Assembly (NCBI GenBank): GCA_964623625.1
Contig: CAZUUJ010000064.1
Location: 1-21,097, forward strand
Reading direction: 5' to 3'
DNA length: 21,097 bases
Source: CAZLGM01 sp964623625
GTDB taxonomy: Bacteria > Desulfobacterota > Desulfobulbia > Desulfobulbales > Desulfocapsaceae
The notes beneath the pieces were generated by a model that did no database searches, was not told the DNA's origin, and was given only the letters and a program-made list of their open reading frames with translations. This document shows positions 1-7,927 of the stretch, in pieces. The number at the start of each line of letters is the position of its first letter. Position 1 is the first letter of the stretch. The position numbers and the translations under genes were made by a program.

Positions 1-43
1 AGCCCAACAGAAAAATAGATTTTCCTTTAATTTGGAACGTCAT
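1..43 (-). CDS. Partial CDS at window edge, N-terminus only
   Basis: An ATG at 43 on the minus strand is preceded by a strong Shine-Dalgarno (AAGGAGGGG at 47-55, 3-4 nt from the start). It opens a frame that runs off the window after 14 codons (MTFQIKGKSIFLLG). The start lies only 21 nt beyond the stop of the cupredoxin-like gene, so the two are probably co-transcribed. The hydrophobic run beginning at residue 10 could be the start of a membrane segment or signal peptide. Too little is visible to name a family. Confidence 0.6.
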   Translation of the reverse strand, partial: MTFQIKGKSIFLLG

Positions 44-64
44 TTTCCCCTCCTTATTTCCGTT

Positions 65-811
65 CTACTTTTTAGCAAAAGTATGGTTTAGGGGTGTTGC
101 CTCCCCCGCTTTTACCTCAATAGTCTTCATCTCTTCGCCAAAACCCTCGTGCCATACCATCACTTTATAGGTACCCGGCAGAAGATCATTGATTTCAAAT
201 TTGCCGTCAGCTCCGGTGACAGCAGCATAGGGGTTCTTGGCAGCATAAATGTATGCCCGCATCCACGGATGAGCATCACACTTTACATTCTGCAGACCGG
301 TTCGCTTGACCGGCTTTTCAATCACCTGATTCAGGTTAGGCAGAGCCAGGTTGTAGACTGTAGAACGCTTCCCTTTAAGCATGAGGCCTATTGAAGTATT
401 ATGAAAAACCGGATCACTGTTCTTGATCACATATTTGGTTTTCTTATAGGCAATTCCAACCAGCGGTACGAACTGGCACTTAACATTATCCACGACCATA
501 TTCTCAGTGGGCATGGCTTTACCTTTCTTGGCGTTGGTGACTGCTACAACAACATTCTGAACACCCATGTCAGCGCCGATAAGATATTTGTTCATCTTGA
601 ATTCGGCTCCACAGAGCTTGACCTCTTCAGGCTTCTTGGTCTCGACTTTCATTACCGGATCGGCCACTTTTTCAGCAGCTTTAATGGTTCCAACAATGGA
701 GCCGCCACTGGTTACATCAACAACTTCATATCTCTTTCTTTTCCTGGCATCAGCACTTGTAGCCGGAATGACAAGAGCCATAACGATAAGTGATAAAATA
801 AGTTTTTTCAT
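65..811 (-). CDS. Exported cupredoxin-like protein with C-terminal carboxypeptidase-regulatory-like domain
   Basis: A 248-aa protein with a signal peptide (KK, then a hydrophobic core at 4-18, cleavage near ATSADA), so probably periplasmic. Residues 65-190 look like a cupredoxin fold: H137 in VFHNTS, then the loop CDAHPWM giving C178, H181 and M184, with the same spacing as the type-1 copper loop of amicyanin (CTPHPFM). Residues 190-248 (PYAAVTGADGKFEI...LPGTY) match the beta-sandwich seen in carboxypeptidase-regulatory-like and 'methylamine utilization' annotated proteins. The start is backed by GGAGG 6 nt upstream. It lies 99 nt downstream of the dihaem cytochrome, separated by a hairpin, so it may be part of the bc operon or a separately read neighbour. 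A copper electron carrier for the cytochromes is plausible but inferred; the domain could also be structural. Confidence 0.78.
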   Translation of the reverse strand: MKKLILSLIVMALVIPATSADARKRKRYEVVDVTSGGSIVGTIKAAEKVADPVMKVETKKPEEVKLCGAEFKMNKYLIGADMGVQNVVVAVTNAKKGKAMPTENMVVDNVKCQFVPLVGIAYKKTKYVIKNSDPVFHNTSIGLMLKGKRSTVYNLALPNLNQVIEKPVKRTGLQNVKCDAHPWMRAYIYAAKNPYAAVTGADGKFEINDLLPGTYKVMVWHEGFGEEMKTIEVKAGEATPLNHTFAKK

Positions 812-866
812 ACCATCCTCCGTTTGTTCTTTTTATCTATCTCTCAATTGAGTTTGCACGTATTCC

Positions 867-896
867 AAAACCGGCCGATCTTCCAACCGGTTTTTT
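867..896 (+). terminator. Hairpin with T-tract between dihaem cytochrome and cupredoxin-like gene
   Basis: AAAACCGG (867-874) pairs perfectly with CCGGTTTT (887-894) around a 12-nt loop. The T-tract (TTTTTT then ATTTTTA) follows on the plus strand, whereas both flanking genes are on the minus strand. Read on the minus strand only the four T of the stem itself are available, so it would be a weak or partial terminator for the bc operon. It may still separate the expression of the two transcription units. Confidence 0.45.
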
Positions 897-910
897 ATTT
901 TTAGTAGAGG

Positions 911-1741
911 TTAATGACCTCCAGCATCCTTATTAGCGCCAATCTTGCCCATAAGTTTCAGAGTATAGGAAACAAGGTTCCATCTCTGCTCTTCAGACAG
1001 GGAGTCCTCATATGAAGGCATACCGGTACCGTCGAGGCCTGCGGTGAAGGTCATATAGATATTTTCAGGAGTTGATCCACGCTTGAGCTCACCGGTCACA
1101 AAGTCGAACGGCAGAAGCTGCTGTCCCCAGTCATCTTTAATATCCAATGACTTAGGTCCGTCTCCCGCCCCAAGTTGGCCATGACATTCCCAGCATTTCA
1201 TGTCGTTATATACGACTTTTCCTTTGTCGATGGATTTATCTGATCCGACATACCCCGGCTTTTTAGCTGCAATGACGTCACAGGGATCCTCATCTTCAAA
1301 CCGCAGGGAGAACGTCTTGATATATTCAACAATAGCGGCCAGTTCCTCATCGCTGATGCCATCCTGAGGAGGCATAAAGGATTGGGTAATCCCGCCTTTG
1401 ATGGTAGTTTTCAAGTCCTGGTCATCCGGCAGACAACCGGTTGATGTTGAACGAAAACGATACAGACCCACAGTAAAGTCACGGGGATAGGTTGTCAGTA
1501 CCCGGCCTTTTTTCTCCGCGTACTTGATGGTGGCAACAAAGCCTTTGCCGTCCCCATCTTTGCCGTGACACATCCGGCAGTTAACGCTGTAATATTCCTC
1601 TCCCAGTTTAAGCTGGGCCTCATATGCTGCTTCCTCCTCCTCTTCAGTCATCTGCTGCTCTTGAGCAATCGCTGAGAAAGGGAACAGTAATGATGTGAAA
1701 AGAAGAGCCGATAATAATGCCCTTAATGTAAACAGGTTCAC
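911..1741 (-). CDS. Dihaem cytochrome c, periplasmic, bc-complex associated
   Basis: A 276-aa exported protein with two CXXCH haem sites: CRMCH at residues 55-59 (followed by GKDGDGKG) and CWECH at 183-187 (followed by GQLGAGDGP). Each opens a cytochrome-c-like domain, and likely Met ligands sit in FMPP near residue 123 and in GMPSYED in the second domain. The frame is open back to 1816, but the GTG at 1741 is preferred: GGAGGA lies 6 nt upstream, and translation from there gives a clean signal peptide ending in FSAIAQ. Longer starts would put a charged stretch before the hydrophobic core and overlap the previous gene. The start is 43 nt after the hexahaem cytochrome stop, so it belongs to the same operon. 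It probably receives electrons from the bc complex in the periplasm. Confidence 0.88.
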   Translation of the reverse strand: MNLFTLRALLSALLFTSLLFPFSAIAQEQQMTEEEEEAAYEAQLKLGEEYYSVNCRMCHGKDGDGKGFVATIKYAEKKGRVLTTYPRDFTVGLYRFRSTSTGCLPDDQDLKTTIKGGITQSFMPPQDGISDEELAAIVEYIKTFSLRFEDEDPCDVIAAKKPGYVGSDKSIDKGKVVYNDMKCWECHGQLGAGDGPKSLDIKDDWGQQLLPFDFVTGELKRGSTPENIYMTFTAGLDGTGMPSYEDSLSEEQRWNLVSYTLKLMGKIGANKDAGGH

Positions 1742-1747
1742 GTATAG

Positions 1748-1753
1748 TCCTCC
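1748..1753 (-). promoter_or_regulatory. Ribosome binding site fixing the GTG start of the dihaem cytochrome
   Basis: On the minus strand GGAGGA is followed by CTATAC and then GTG at 1741. This is the best Shine-Dalgarno near the gene and is immediately followed by a signal-peptide sequence, which supports the GTG start over the upstream ATG codons at 1768 and 1810-1816. Confidence 0.75.
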
Positions 1754-1784
1754 AAAATACAATTTCATCTTGTACGGGTCTCTT

Positions 1785-3194
1785 CTACTTCTTGCCCAGA
1801 GTCTTGACATAGCCAACTACATCGGCGATCTGCTGATCAGTCAGCCCTTCACCTTCGGCTCCAAAAGCCGGCATCGGTGTTCCCTTCCTGCCGTCACGTA
1901 CGGTTGTTGCAAGGAATGCGGGATCAACGATTTTCTGAACAGCATCATTTCTGAGATTCAGGCCAAGCTTACGACCACCGCCCTTTCCTTTTTCACCGTG
2001 GCAGAAAGCACATCGTCTGTCATAGATGGCCTTGCCTTTCTCAGGATCCCTCTGGAACTGGGCATAGCTGAACGGATCAACTGTCTCACTCCTGTTCTGG
2101 GTCAGATAAGCCATAATCTTATCCACATCGTCCTTCTTTACACCGGAAGCTGTATGTTTCCACGCGGTCATCTGGGTGCCTGAACGGCCCTCATCAACGA
2201 AGACTCTCAAAGTCTTATCATCGATTTTATTTAAGAAATCGGGATTTGTGATAGCTGGGACAGAACGGTCAAAAACCTCTTCGAATACCGCTGTTTGGCC
2301 ATCACTGTGACAGGCCGAACAGAAAATGGTGTACAGCTCTTTGCCGCTTCTGTTTGTATTAGGCAGATTCTTGATCAGCTTATATTTCGAAGGGATCTCA
2401 TCCGATCGCATGGAGAACATGTACGTTGTCAGCTGATCAGCCTCATCACCCTTCAAGGTTAATTTCATTTCACTGGTCGGTACGATTGCCCTAGGGTCAT
2501 CAAAATGCTGCTTGATCCAGTTGTAGGCCGTCAGCTTGCCCTTCACGTGTCCCATGGGAAAGTAGTGAAGAGGCTGTGAACCGATTTCATCGAGTTCTTT
2601 GCCAAGGTCACCACCGACACCTTTCACCTTATGACAGCCCTGGCAGCCTTTTTCTCTGAAAAGCTGTTCACCTTTGACGATATTGGTCACGCCTTCATCG
2701 GCCAACATCTTCATATCGTGACATCTGGCGCAGGCGGATTGCACATATTTGGCAGGAATAACAGGATAATCCCAGTAGTTCTCTCCCCGCTCACCACCGT
2801 GGGCCTGACTTTTATTGGTGGCGCGGCCCTGTCCGTAATGGCATATTGTGCAGCCGAACTTGGCCACCGAATGATTGGCAAGATGATTGCCGGGATGGAC
2901 TTGATACGGATGATCAACCTTGGTCATCATCGGATTTTCGACACCGATATGACAGCTGGTACAGCGATCGGCCTTTTTCAGGCTGGGAATAAAAATCTGC
3001 CGGATACCGGTCTCGATATTCTCCGCCCTCTTTTTGGCGGCATCATCCTTGGCATTCGCGATAAGATAATCCTTATACTCAGCCTGATGCTGTTGCCACT
3101 CCGTCGACATTTCCCTGAATGTTGCCAAGCCCATAAAGCCAATTACCACGACCGAAGCAACCAGTAATAAAGATAAATAAAATCTACTGTGCAT
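1785..3194 (-). CDS. Membrane-anchored hexahaem cytochrome c of the bc complex
   Basis: A 469-aa protein with one N-terminal hydrophobic segment (residues 6-24, no clear cleavage site, so probably a membrane anchor) and six CXXCH motifs: 78-82, 115-119, 155-159, 184-188, 292-296 and 395-399. The first three are closely spaced as in small multihaem modules. The fourth to sixth each begin a class-I-like cytochrome c segment; the last (CAFCHGEKGKGGG) resembles a standard cytochrome c domain. The start has AGGT 7 nt upstream. It follows the cytochrome b gene by 58 nt in the same operon. It likely replaces cytochrome c1/f as acceptor from the Rieske protein and passes electrons to periplasmic carriers; the exact route is inferred. 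Confidence 0.9.
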   Translation of the reverse strand: MHSRFYLSLLLVASVVVIGFMGLATFREMSTEWQQHQAEYKDYLIANAKDDAAKKRAENIETGIRQIFIPSLKKADRCTSCHIGVENPMMTKVDHPYQVHPGNHLANHSVAKFGCTICHYGQGRATNKSQAHGGERGENYWDYPVIPAKYVQSACARCHDMKMLADEGVTNIVKGEQLFREKGCQGCHKVKGVGGDLGKELDEIGSQPLHYFPMGHVKGKLTAYNWIKQHFDDPRAIVPTSEMKLTLKGDEADQLTTYMFSMRSDEIPSKYKLIKNLPNTNRSGKELYTIFCSACHSDGQTAVFEEVFDRSVPAITNPDFLNKIDDKTLRVFVDEGRSGTQMTAWKHTASGVKKDDVDKIMAYLTQNRSETVDPFSYAQFQRDPEKGKAIYDRRCAFCHGEKGKGGGRKLGLNLRNDAVQKIVDPAFLATTVRDGRKGTPMPAFGAEGEGLTDQQIADVVGYVKTLGKK

Positions 3195-3252
3195 TGTTCT
3201 ACCTATGTAAGAATATTTTTCTATTCCGCTTGTTCAATTCATCTTCGATTCA

Positions 3253-4809
3253 TTAGTGCATCGGCCACTGGCTTTGAGACCAGTAGAAATCCCAGTTGGG
3301 TCCGCGCAGCACTGTTCCGGTATATGTAAGAATGACATACGTAACCAACGTCATTGTGAACAGGGCTATGGCGCCCATGCGGGTAGAGCCGGTCCTCTTA
3401 ATAATAAAGAGTGACCAGACCATTATGAAACCGACCCAAAGATTACCGGGATTAACCAGAATAATGATCAGCTGTGGAATATCGGGCCACCAGTTCCTGA
3501 ACCAGCCGAAATTAACAACAAAGGCCAGCATGCCGATCAGACCTATTATTGAAAGGACAAAGGACTGAATGGCAACAGATCGGCCCTGACCGTTGGTGAA
3601 CCAAATACCAACGTTGTTGTCTTCACGGTCAAGGTAAGGAATGAGAAGCAGACCAAGAACCGCCATGGACGGTAACACAATTCCACCCATAAAAGCCGAA
3701 TAGCCGACAAGCTCCTGGAGTCCCAGGAAGTACCAGGGCGCTTTGGCAGGATTTTCCGGAATGGCTGCGTTGGCCAATTCTTTTAGGGGAGCATCAATGT
3801 AAAAGGCATAAGCCAGAATTCCTGCCAGGGTCACCATAAAAACCGCTAACTCGGCAACAAGTAGGTTTGGGTAGCTCATCACCGTGTTTTCAACATCGTT
3901 GTCCACTGCAGGAGTCTTGCCTTTGGCCAGCTCCATCAGGCCATATGTCTTGTAACTTGGGAATATGCCGCCTTTCTTGTCGGCTACTGGGGTGTAGGAA
4001 GCATCACCTTCTTTGGTCTCAAAGGAATCCGGTCTGGTGAGGCCACCGTCCTTTCTGATTCTCCAGAAATGAGCACCGAGGAAAACAAGGATCAGCGACG
4101 GCAGTACCATGATATGGAACAGATAAACCCTGGTCAGCGACTCCTGACCTGGGTTAAGGCCACCCAGGAACAGTTCTTTTTGAAAGCCGCCGATATCGAA
4201 ATATTGGGTCAGTCCCAAAATATCGGTCAGCTCTTTGGGTGAATTCATGATATTGGCAACAATGACCAGCGCCCAGTAGGAAAGCTGATCCCACGGCAGC
4301 ATATACCCGGTCAGATTGAGAACAAAGGTTAGGATCAGCAGTACAATACCGATCACCCAGTTGAACTCTCTTCCCTTTCGGTAAGAACCAGTGAAGAACA
4401 CCCTTGCCATATGAAGAATGACAAAGATGATCATCGCCTCTCCGGACCACTTATGGATATTTCGCATAAATCGTCCGCCGGTTACCACAAAATTGATATC
4501 CTTTACGGTATTAAAGGCATTTTCGATGGATGGGTTGTAATACACCATCAGGAAAATGCCTGAGATAAAGGCTATGATTAATAAAAAGAGTGAGATGAGA
4601 CCAAAACCGACAGTGTAGGATGGCCTCAATGTGTTAATGTGGGTCTTGACTCCCTGAACATGGAGGAAGAAATTGTTAAACATCACGGCAGCCCGTGATT
4701 TGTCTGACGAAAGCTCCCCGCTTCGTAAATAAGATCCAGACATCGAATCTTTCAATGAGAGTAAATTATCCTTGAACTTTGTCAGTCCGGATTTATTCAT
4801 TTCATTCAT
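3253..4809 (-). CDS. Cytochrome b (fused b6/subunit IV type) of a bc complex
   Basis: A 518-aa polytopic membrane protein with about eight or more hydrophobic helices. The two haem-ligand pairs are H119/H133 (13 residues between) and H232/H247 (14 residues between); the wider second spacing is typical of the b6 type rather than mitochondrial-type cytochrome b. RIRKDGG follows the fourth ligand helix, as in the family. The C-terminal quinol-site motif that is PEWY in most bc complexes reads APWY at 357-360. The first 50 residues form a soluble, charged extension. The ATG at 4809 is 27 nt after the Rieske stop; GGA lies 9 nt upstream, and a second ATG three codons in is possible. It forms the quinol-oxidising core with the adjacent Rieske protein. 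Confidence 0.93.
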   Translation of the reverse strand: MNEMNKSGLTKFKDNLLSLKDSMSGSYLRSGELSSDKSRAAVMFNNFFLHVQGVKTHINTLRPSYTVGFGLISLFLLIIAFISGIFLMVYYNPSIENAFNTVKDINFVVTGGRFMRNIHKWSGEAMIIFVILHMARVFFTGSYRKGREFNWVIGIVLLILTFVLNLTGYMLPWDQLSYWALVIVANIMNSPKELTDILGLTQYFDIGGFQKELFLGGLNPGQESLTRVYLFHIMVLPSLILVFLGAHFWRIRKDGGLTRPDSFETKEGDASYTPVADKKGGIFPSYKTYGLMELAKGKTPAVDNDVENTVMSYPNLLVAELAVFMVTLAGILAYAFYIDAPLKELANAAIPENPAKAPWYFLGLQELVGYSAFMGGIVLPSMAVLGLLLIPYLDREDNNVGIWFTNGQGRSVAIQSFVLSIIGLIGMLAFVVNFGWFRNWWPDIPQLIIILVNPGNLWVGFIMVWSLFIIKRTGSTRMGAIALFTMTLVTYVILTYTGTVLRGPNWDFYWSQSQWPMH

Positions 4810-4836
4810 CGTTCGTATCCGCTTTTTCCTTAACGT

Positions 4837-5310
4837 TTATGCAAAGATGTACTTTGTCCCGATGGGTACTGCCTTTGCTGTATCAACAACCAATGTTCCA
4901 TCCACCTCCTGACTGATTTCATGCCACTCAAGCGGTCGAGGTGCCGGTCCGGCGATTACCTTGCCATCCGGAGTATATTTTGATCCATGACAGGGACATT
5001 GAAATCCCCACTCGGTCAGGCTGACAAGGCAGCCAAGATGGGTACAGATGCTGGATATGGCATACAACCCATCCGCATCGGCAAAGATCATCACCTTTTT
5101 ATCCGACAGGTTTTTAACTGTTCCCTGGGGGAACTGTTCTACCTTGCCGATCTTGAACTTTGTCGGCTCTTCATAGCGAACATTAGGCTTAATCAGTCTC
5201 AATGCGCCACCAACGACACCGGCCGTGGCAACAACGGCAGTAATAAAGGATGCTTTTTCTAAGAAATCACGCCTTGAACTACCCGGTTTATCTACAGTTT
5301 GACTACTCAT
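4837..5310 (-). CDS. Rieske [2Fe-2S] protein, Tat-exported
   Basis: A 157-aa Rieske protein. It has a twin-arginine signal (SSRRDFLEKASF) followed by a hydrophobic segment that probably remains as a membrane anchor. Cluster-binding boxes CTHLGC and CPCHGS supply the two Cys and two His ligands and the two disulfide Cys. The open frame begins at a TTG at 5334, but the ATG at 5310 is preferred because AAGGAGGT sits about 8 nt upstream and the Tat motif then lies near the N-terminus. The start overlaps the end of the upstream oxidoreductase gene by 8 nt, implying translational coupling. It moves electrons from quinol at cytochrome b to the multihaem cytochrome c. Confidence 0.95.
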   Translation of the reverse strand: MSSQTVDKPGSSRRDFLEKASFITAVVATAGVVGGALRLIKPNVRYEEPTKFKIGKVEQFPQGTVKNLSDKKVMIFADADGLYAISSICTHLGCLVSLTEWGFQCPCHGSKYTPDGKVIAGPAPRPLEWHEISQEVDGTLVVDTAKAVPIGTKYIFA

Positions 5311-7135
5311 TAACCAAGACCTCCTTCGATACAAATCTTTCCATAGTTATAGCGTCGACGGGGCAACGTTTCGCACAGAGGGCACACCTGATACATCGTT
5401 CTTCGTCCTTAATAATGGCGGCTCCTTCACCGATCGGTTCGCTCCCGTATCTATTCTTATAGAGTCGAGCAAGTTTCCCGTCTTTGGCAATGTTTTCAAG
5501 GCTGACGAGGCGCAGGCAATACTCGGGACAGACATCGGCACATCCGCCGCAAAAAATACACCGATCACCATTGAATATGGTATTGACCGCGCAATTGAGG
5601 CACCTGGCTCCCTGCTCTTGGGCCATTTCCTCTAGAAAACCTTTCTCAACCAGGGCTTCAATCGATTGAATACGCTGCTGAACTGGAATGGCAGGGACAT
5701 GCTCACGCTGAATTTTTTCGAATTCCGGATAGTGAGTCACCTTATTGTCTTCAACTTCACCCATATATGTTTCGGTATGATCTTCCAGCTTCTCCAGGTC
5801 AATATGCTTAGTACTGATATACTCGTGGATCGCCAGAGCTGCCTGCTTTCCGCTGGCAATGGCGTCGATAACCAGGCGTGGCCCATAGGCAAGATCACCA
5901 GCTACATAGAGACCCGGGACTGATGTGCAAACCTGATCATGTCCAACCTGAATCGTACCCCTGTTGTTCATCTCCACATCCAGCTCAATATTATCAAGCA
6001 ATGAGAGGTCAAAGGCCTGACCAATAGAGAAAAAGATCGTGTCGGCCTCAATGGTTATCAGGTCTGATTCATCGTATCGGGGATTGAATTGGTGATCGCT
6101 GTCAAAAATGGAGGTACAACGCTTAAATGTAATGGACGTGACATTGCCGTTTTCATCACTGTTGATCCGATGTGGACCGAATTCATTGACACGGCTGACA
6201 CCCTCCTCTTCTCCTTCTTCTATTTCGATATCATCGGCAAGCATCTCCTCAAATTTCTCAATACAAACCAGGGATACTGCCTCGACTCCTTTCTGCCGCA
6301 CCGAGGTCCTGGCAACATCATAGGCAACATTACCACCACCGATAACAACCACTTTTCTTCCGATATCAACTTCTTTACCAGTGAAGACATCCCGCAGAAA
6401 ATCTACACCGCCGATGACACCTTTGGCATCACTGCCTTCCATTGGGATAATCCGTGAGTTTTTCGCACCCACAGCTATCAGAACAGCAGCAGAGGTGTCG
6501 TAAAGTTCCTGAAGGGAGATATCCTTGCCAACCTGGACACCAAGCTTGATTTCAACCCCTAGAGCCTTGATTGCATCTATTTCTGCCTGGAGCAGTTCCC
6601 TGTCCAGACGATACGGTGGAATACCAACAACACACATGCCGCCGGCAATTTCTTCCATCTCATAAATAACCGCTTTATATCCCATCAATGCCAGCTCATG
6701 GGCACAGGCAAGGCCGGCAGGACCGGAACCGATTATGGAAATCGGTTTAGTTTCATCGGCCGCAATATCAATCAAACTATATCCGTTATCCTTGAGCTTC
6801 TGTTTCAGCTCTTTGGCAAATTTCTCACTGTCACCGACACATTCAACACCGTACTTTTCGGTAACGAATCGTTTGAGGGCTCTAATCGATACGGACTCAT
6901 CAATCATTTTCCTGCGACAGGCCATTTCACAAGGAGCTGCACAGATCCGGCCACAAATTGAAGCTAGCGGATTGGGCAATCGGGCAATCCAGTAAGCTTC
7001 TTCATTTTTTCCTTCTGAAATAGCCCGAACATACCCCCTTGAATCAGTGTCAACGGGACACCCTGTTTGGCATTTAATGTTCTGTCTCCAATACTTGTAA
7101 TCTGGAATGATTACGTTAAATGATTTCTTGTCCAT
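5303..7135 (-). CDS. FAD/NAD(P)-dependent oxidoreductase of GltD type with N- and C-terminal Fe-S domains
   Basis: A 610-aa protein resembling the small subunit of glutamate synthase. The N-terminal domain has Cys at 22, 26, 61, 65, 69 and 73, as in GltD-type [4Fe-4S] modules. The FAD dinucleotide motif is GSGPAG (136-141), the NAD(P) motif is GGGNVA (266-271), and VAGDLA (411-416) is the usual second FAD contact. The C-terminus adds CLNC (512-515) and a two-cluster ferredoxin (C526/529/532/536P and C581/584/587/591P). There is no signal peptide, so it is cytoplasmic. Its overlap with the Rieske gene implies a tight partnership with the bc complex. It may connect NAD(P)H and the quinone pool, possibly by bifurcation or confurcation; that role is inferred. 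The Shine-Dalgarno is weak. Confidence 0.9.
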   Translation of the reverse strand: MDKKSFNVIIPDYKYWRQNIKCQTGCPVDTDSRGYVRAISEGKNEEAYWIARLPNPLASICGRICAAPCEMACRRKMIDESVSIRALKRFVTEKYGVECVGDSEKFAKELKQKLKDNGYSLIDIAADETKPISIIGSGPAGLACAHELALMGYKAVIYEMEEIAGGMCVVGIPPYRLDRELLQAEIDAIKALGVEIKLGVQVGKDISLQELYDTSAAVLIAVGAKNSRIIPMEGSDAKGVIGGVDFLRDVFTGKEVDIGRKVVVIGGGNVAYDVARTSVRQKGVEAVSLVCIEKFEEMLADDIEIEEGEEEGVSRVNEFGPHRINSDENGNVTSITFKRCTSIFDSDHQFNPRYDESDLITIEADTIFFSIGQAFDLSLLDNIELDVEMNNRGTIQVGHDQVCTSVPGLYVAGDLAYGPRLVIDAIASGKQAALAIHEYISTKHIDLEKLEDHTETYMGEVEDNKVTHYPEFEKIQREHVPAIPVQQRIQSIEALVEKGFLEEMAQEQGARCLNCAVNTIFNGDRCIFCGGCADVCPEYCLRLVSLENIAKDGKLARLYKNRYGSEPIGEGAAIIKDEERCIRCALCAKRCPVDAITMERFVSKEVLVNE

Positions 7136-7206
7136 ATCTCATCTGTGTAAAAATATTAGTAACTGTCTCAACTCTGTCTGAATAGTTTCCGGGCAGCATG
7201 TCTCTA

Positions 7207-7434
7207 TTATTTTTGCTTTGGCCTTTCAACGCCCTTGATATCTGCACCCCTTCTCATAACAAGCTCCATTTTCGCTTCTTTCTGCAGCTTAAATGAGTAA
7301 TCAAGTACATCTCCAAAAAACAGGCGACTTCTCTCTGCGGTAGCCATGTCAATTCCTTCCCGTGCAAGACCAATCAGTTTTTCAGTGACTGCGACAATTT
7401 CTTCGATCAAATTCTCTTCTTGTGGTAACTCCAT
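7207..7434 (-). CDS. Small protein of unknown function, first gene of the bc operon
   Basis: A 75-aa soluble protein starting at the ATG at 7434 (MELPQEENLIEE...), with AAGGGG 5-6 nt upstream. The frame is open to 7506, but the upstream residues have no comparable ribosome site. It is predicted mostly helical and charged, with a basic C-terminus (RPKQK). It has no Cys, no signal peptide and no membrane segment. I do not recognise the family. It is 71 nt ahead of the GltD-like gene on the same strand and is therefore probably the leader gene of the operon. An assembly, regulatory or scaffold role would be speculation. Confidence 0.6.
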   Translation of the reverse strand: MELPQEENLIEEIVAVTEKLIGLAREGIDMATAERSRLFFGDVLDYSFKLQKEAKMELVMRRGADIKGVERPKQK

Positions 7435-7927
7435 AGCACCCCTTATCTGCAAAAACGATGCCGGAAAATAACAATGACAGTCACCAAAACAAACAGCCTC
7501 ATGCATTTGTCATCATTTTCTATAGTTAGCTGCAACCCATTGTTCTGTTGCAATTACAGCAAACGTTGTTTTTAAAAACATCCGAGCAAATGAGACAATA
7601 TGATACACAATTAAAAAGCTGCACATTTCAAAAACAATGCTACTGATAAACACCTTATTTTTTTAGCTTTTTAAACACATCTGGAGATGGGAAGCCCAAA
7701 AAGAAAAGTGTCTCACGCAATGTGAGACACTTTCAGGAAGAGAGACATGCGAGACAACTATTGTACCGACCACTCAATATTTTGACTATTATACGCTGGA
7801 TTCTCAACAACTGTAAAACTACCGACTTTGTATGCTTGTAAAGCCACTTATAAACAGAAGACCTTGGTGTACTTCATTCCCGACTTTGACAAACACGGAT
7901 GACACTCGTTCTCTCAGTGGTTATTTT
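7435..7927. other. Long non-coding stretch upstream of the bc operon
   Basis: No convincing coding frame is seen on either strand. AT-rich sequence between 7550 and 7680 is the likely promoter region of the minus-strand bc operon, but no confident -35/-10 pair was identified. It contains a perfect 14-bp palindrome (TGTTTTTAAAAACA at 7567-7580), a 12-bp perfect hairpin at 7705-7733, and four copies of GAGACA plus one TGTCTC between 7592 and 7756. Confidence 0.6.
7698..7733 (-). terminator. Rho-independent terminator (possible operator)
   Basis: AAAGTGTCTCAC (7705-7716) and GTGAGACACTTT (7722-7733) form a perfect 12-bp stem with a 5-nt loop. On the minus strand the stem runs into TTTTCTTTTT, the classic intrinsic terminator layout. 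It lies about 195 nt beyond the stop of the DUF3047 gene, whose transcript would reach it. The perfect symmetry and repeated GAGACA words nearby leave open that it is instead a protein-binding operator of the downstream bc operon. Confidence 0.6.

Noticed and set aside
7567..7580. TGTTTTTAAAAACA palindrome as an operator
   Set aside because: It is a simple T-run/A-run palindrome in AT-rich DNA, easily explained by composition.
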